Shown here piece by piece: positions 62,009-64,000 of a stretch of DNA of 64,000 bases. Under the pieces are notes generated by a model. That model saw only the letters and a program-made list of their open reading frames with translations, ran no database searches and was not told where the DNA came from. Numbering within the stretch: the stretch's first letter is position 1; every line of letters starts with the position of its first letter. The stretch lies in contig CAWADH010000013.1 of NCBI GenBank assembly GCA_963780795.1, forward strand, positions 310,001-374,000, in the 5' to 3' direction. Made by a program: the position numbers and the translations under genes. This DNA is from DATJGR01 sp963780795. GTDB taxonomy: Bacteria; Pseudomonadota; Gammaproteobacteria; Pseudomonadales; Azotimanducaceae.

Positions 62009-62803
62009 CTAGTTCGCCCCGGCGGCGTGCTCGATGAGCTTCGCGACGGCGTCCGGGTGCGACACCATCACGACGTGCGATGCGCCTTTTACTACGATCG
62101 TTTCCTTCGACCCCGCGCGCGTGGCCATAAACGCCTGAGCCGCCGGTGGAATGTTCAAATCACGCTCACCATAGATGAACCAGGACGGAATGGTCTTCCA
62201 TGCCGGTGCGCCGGATGCGTCGTTCAGCGCGCCCTCGGTGATCGGACGTTGGGTGGCTGCCATGAGCTTCGCTTCGGCTTCCGGCACATCGGCCGCAAAC
62301 TGCGCGCGAAATTTGTCCTGCTGGATGTACAGGTCCTTGCTGCCATCGGGGAGAGCGACCGGCGGTGCAAGCGTGGGTCCCAGCGTGCTTCCGGGAAAAC
62401 GACCGGAAAGCGCTGACGGAGTTTCGCCGGTATCGGGCGCGAACGCCGCGACATAGACCAGCGCCTTGACGTTCTTGTTGGAGCCGACGGCGTTCGTAAT
62501 CACCGAGCCGCCGTAGGAGTGACCCACCAGCACGACAGGCGCCTGGATGCTCGCGAGCACGGCGCTGACGTAGGCCGCGTCGCTTTTTCCGCCGCGCAGC
62601 GGGTTGGCCACGGCCACCACGGGATAACCCTTCGCGATCAGCAGAGTCAGTACGCCGTTCCAGCTTGCGGACTCCGCGAACGCACCGTGAACGAGCACCA
62701 CTGTGGGCTTGCCGTCTTGCGCGCTGGCAGCGTTCGAAAGCGCGCTGAACGAGAAGAGGGCGACGAAGAGTATCGTGGTCTTGCAAACGATCATGCCTTT
62801 CAT
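62009..62803 (-). CDS. Secreted alpha/beta-hydrolase
   Basis: From ATG 62,803 there are 264 residues; the much longer open frame upstream has no homology and is rejected. A signal peptide lies in the first 25 residues (LFVALFSFSALSNAASA). The fold reads PTVVLVHGAFAESASWNGVL (oxyanion side), VVLVGHSYGGSVITNAV (nucleophile Ser), FIYGERDLNIPP (acid) and KGASHVVMVSHPDAV (His). It is a generic esterase-like member; substrate unknown. Confidence 0.88.
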   Translation of the reverse strand: MKGMIVCKTTILFVALFSFSALSNAASAQDGKPTVVLVHGAFAESASWNGVLTLLIAKGYPVVAVANPLRGGKSDAAYVSAVLASIQAPVVLVGHSYGGSVITNAVGSNKNVKALVYVAAFAPDTGETPSALSGRFPGSTLGPTLAPPVALPDGSKDLYIQQDKFRAQFAADVPEAEAKLMAATQRPITEGALNDASGAPAWKTIPSWFIYGERDLNIPPAAQAFMATRAGSKETIVVKGASHVVMVSHPDAVAKLIEHAAGAN

Positions 62804-63069
62804 TTCCGTCAATTCCTGTAGTCGGTCGTTGCCGTTCCGTGTCCGGGGCCGTAATGACACCAGCCGATCCGACCCAACACCATTGGACGAAGGTATTGGT
62901 CGGCCTCGTCGGATTGTGATCCCTGACGATGCCACGAAGGGGGTGACGCCGATCAGACTGTATTGAATGGCCACGTCGAGCGACCGATACCATCGTCTAA
63001 TGGCGATGCATGCCTGCTTTTGGTGTGATGAACATTCTCCTACAGGCCTGCTGCGCCGGAGGGATCGCA

Positions 63070-63567
63070 ATGGTTGCGCTGAACGTGAACGGAAAGGGCC
63101 ACGACGTGGATGTGCCGGACGACATGCCGCTGCTCTGGACGCTGCGCGACGTGTTGAACTTGACGGGAACGAAGTTCGGATGCGGCGCGGGATTGTGCGG
63201 CGCATGCACGATCCATGTCGACGGCCGTCCGACCCGCTCGTGCCTGACCCCGGCCGTCTGCGGCCGGCAAGAAGATCACCACGATCGAGGCGATCGACGG
63301 CCACTGCCTCGGGCAAAGCGCATCCAGGCCGCGTGGCTCGCGCTCGAGGTGCCGCAGTGCGGCTATTGCCAGTCCGGCCAGATCATGTCGGCGAGCGCGC
63401 TGCTCGCCGCCAATCCCGGCCGAGCGATGCGGACATCGATCCAGGCGATGGCAGGGAACATCTGCCGTTGCGGCACGTACCGTCGCATCCGTGCGGCGAT
63501 CAAGCGGCCGCCGGTGAACGCGTCGCCGACTCGCGACGTCGCACGCGAACGCGGAGACGTGACGTGA
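63070..63567 (+). CDS. iorA: Isoquinoline 1-oxidoreductase-like [2Fe-2S] subunit, locally frame-disturbed
   Basis: From ATG 63,070 (purine-rich GGAGGG upstream) there are 165 residues. The plant-type cluster is CGAGLCGACTIHVDG plus a later Cys; the second cluster is QCGYCQSGQIM with NICRCGTYRRIR. Between about 63,255 and 63,325 the expected text (AGKKITTIEAIDGHCLG) is found in another frame, and a second small shift is seen near 63,420, each cancelled by a further indel. It should pass electrons from the molybdopterin subunit that follows. Confidence 0.82.
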   Translation: MVALNVNGKGHDVDVPDDMPLLWTLRDVLNLTGTKFGCGAGLCGACTIHVDGRPTRSCLTPAVCGRQEDHHDRGDRRPLPRAKRIQAAWLALEVPQCGYCQSGQIMSASALLAANPGRAMRTSIQAMAGNICRCGTYRRIRAAIKRPPVNASPTRDVARERGDVT

Positions 63568-63598
63568 AACGCCAGGATCGAGACGCAGGAGGCCGATC

Positions 63599-64000
63599 GT
63601 GCACATCCCACGCGCGCGACTTCCTCGCGGTGAGCTGTGACTGCGGTGCGTCGGCGGCGGCTCCTGCTCGGCTTCGGCGCACCCGCGCGTGGCCAGGTGC
63701 GCGACAGCCTGACGACAGGACGCACCGTCGCGCCCAATGCGTTCCTGCGCATCGATCGCGCCGGCAAGGTCACGTTCGTGATGCCCGTCATCGAGATGGG
63801 GCAGGGGACGTACACCTCGGTGCCGATGCTGATTGCCGAGGAGCTCGAGGTCGACGTCGACAAGGTCGCGATCGAGCACGCGCCTCCGGACGACAAGATC
63901 TACATCAATCCGCTCGTCGGCGTGCAGATGACCGGCGGGTCGACCGCGATCCGCGGCATGTACGTGCCGCTGCGCCGCGCCGGCGCGACGGCGCGCGTCT
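63599..64000 (+). CDS. iorB: Isoquinoline 1-oxidoreductase-like molybdopterin subunit, N-terminal part
   Basis: An AGGAGG site precedes GTG 63,599, where HARDFLAVSCDCGAS resembles the start of IorB. Near 63,645-63,665 the frame changes, and RRRRLLLGFGAPARGQ follows, possibly the twin-arginine/leader part. The text then continues as PNAFLRIDRAGKVTFVMPVI, EMGQGTYTSVPMLIAEELEV and MTGGSTAIRGMYVPLRRAG to the window edge, typical of the xanthine-oxidase-like large subunit. The gene is incomplete. Confidence 0.78.

Noticed and set aside
62804..63316. N-terminal extension of the secreted hydrolase
   Set aside because: The in-frame extension is basic and without homology, whereas a normal signal peptide begins at 62,803.

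Overview
The window looks like a chromosome segment of a moderately GC-rich Pseudomonadota, most likely a gammaproteobacterium of the Steroidobacter/Nevskiales kind. The evidence is a PEP-CTERM (exosortase-type) regulatory pair PrsK/PrsR, an imuA-imuB-dnaE2 mutasome behind an E. coli-type LexA box, a perfect Fur box, and an operon ordered like E. coli ytcA-mdtNOP. The genus is inferred, not proven.

Bases 1-23,604 are an accessory region piled against the 3' end of a tRNA-Ser(UGA) gene (23,517-23,604, minus strand). The 3' half of this tRNA recurs in direct orientation at 1,390, 7,319 and 9,520. These copies cut the region into units of about 5.9, 2.2 and 14.0 kb, as tandem tRNA-targeted integrations would. 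Each copy sits in a longer repeat (family A). A second repeat of about 135 bp (family B, an imperfect inverted repeat with spaced GTGAY motifs and a GGGCACC pair) separates single genes or gene pairs. No integrase is visible. Cargo includes a cyclase/TolB-like/TPR protein, two sulfotransferases, a BAAT-like thioesterase/acyltransferase (frameshifted), a TIR/TolB-like/TPR protein, msrPQ, a crotonase, a TPR gene split by IS256 and cut by an IS3 remnant, and a TIR/hydrolase/cyclase fusion (frameshifted). Many relics lie between them.

Bases 23,640-39,400 hold envelope polysaccharide and regulatory genes: galE, prsR, prsK, a UDP-glucuronate 4-epimerase, a TviB/WbpA-type dehydrogenase, and divergently a tyrosine autokinase and the PEP-CTERM-locus ATPase. 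The SOS mutasome (dnaE2, fused imuA-imuB) and ugd follow.

Bases 39,450-47,300 carry a ThDP enzyme, glutathione reductase overlapping an alkaline phosphatase, sppA and murF. Bases 47,300-51,780 form an apparent iron-controlled module: membrane protein, FMN-binding protein, porin and di-haem peroxidase on one strand, ApbE on the other, with a Fur box between. A multi-PAS histidine kinase broken by at least five frameshifts follows, then ytcA-mdtNOP with an AraC regulator. The window ends with a small membrane protein, a MaoC protein, cytochrome P460, a secreted hydrolase and the start of an isoquinoline-oxidoreductase-like iorAB pair.

Several otherwise intact core genes (mdtP, iorA) contain compensating frameshifts. 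Some pseudogene calls may therefore reflect sequencing indels.
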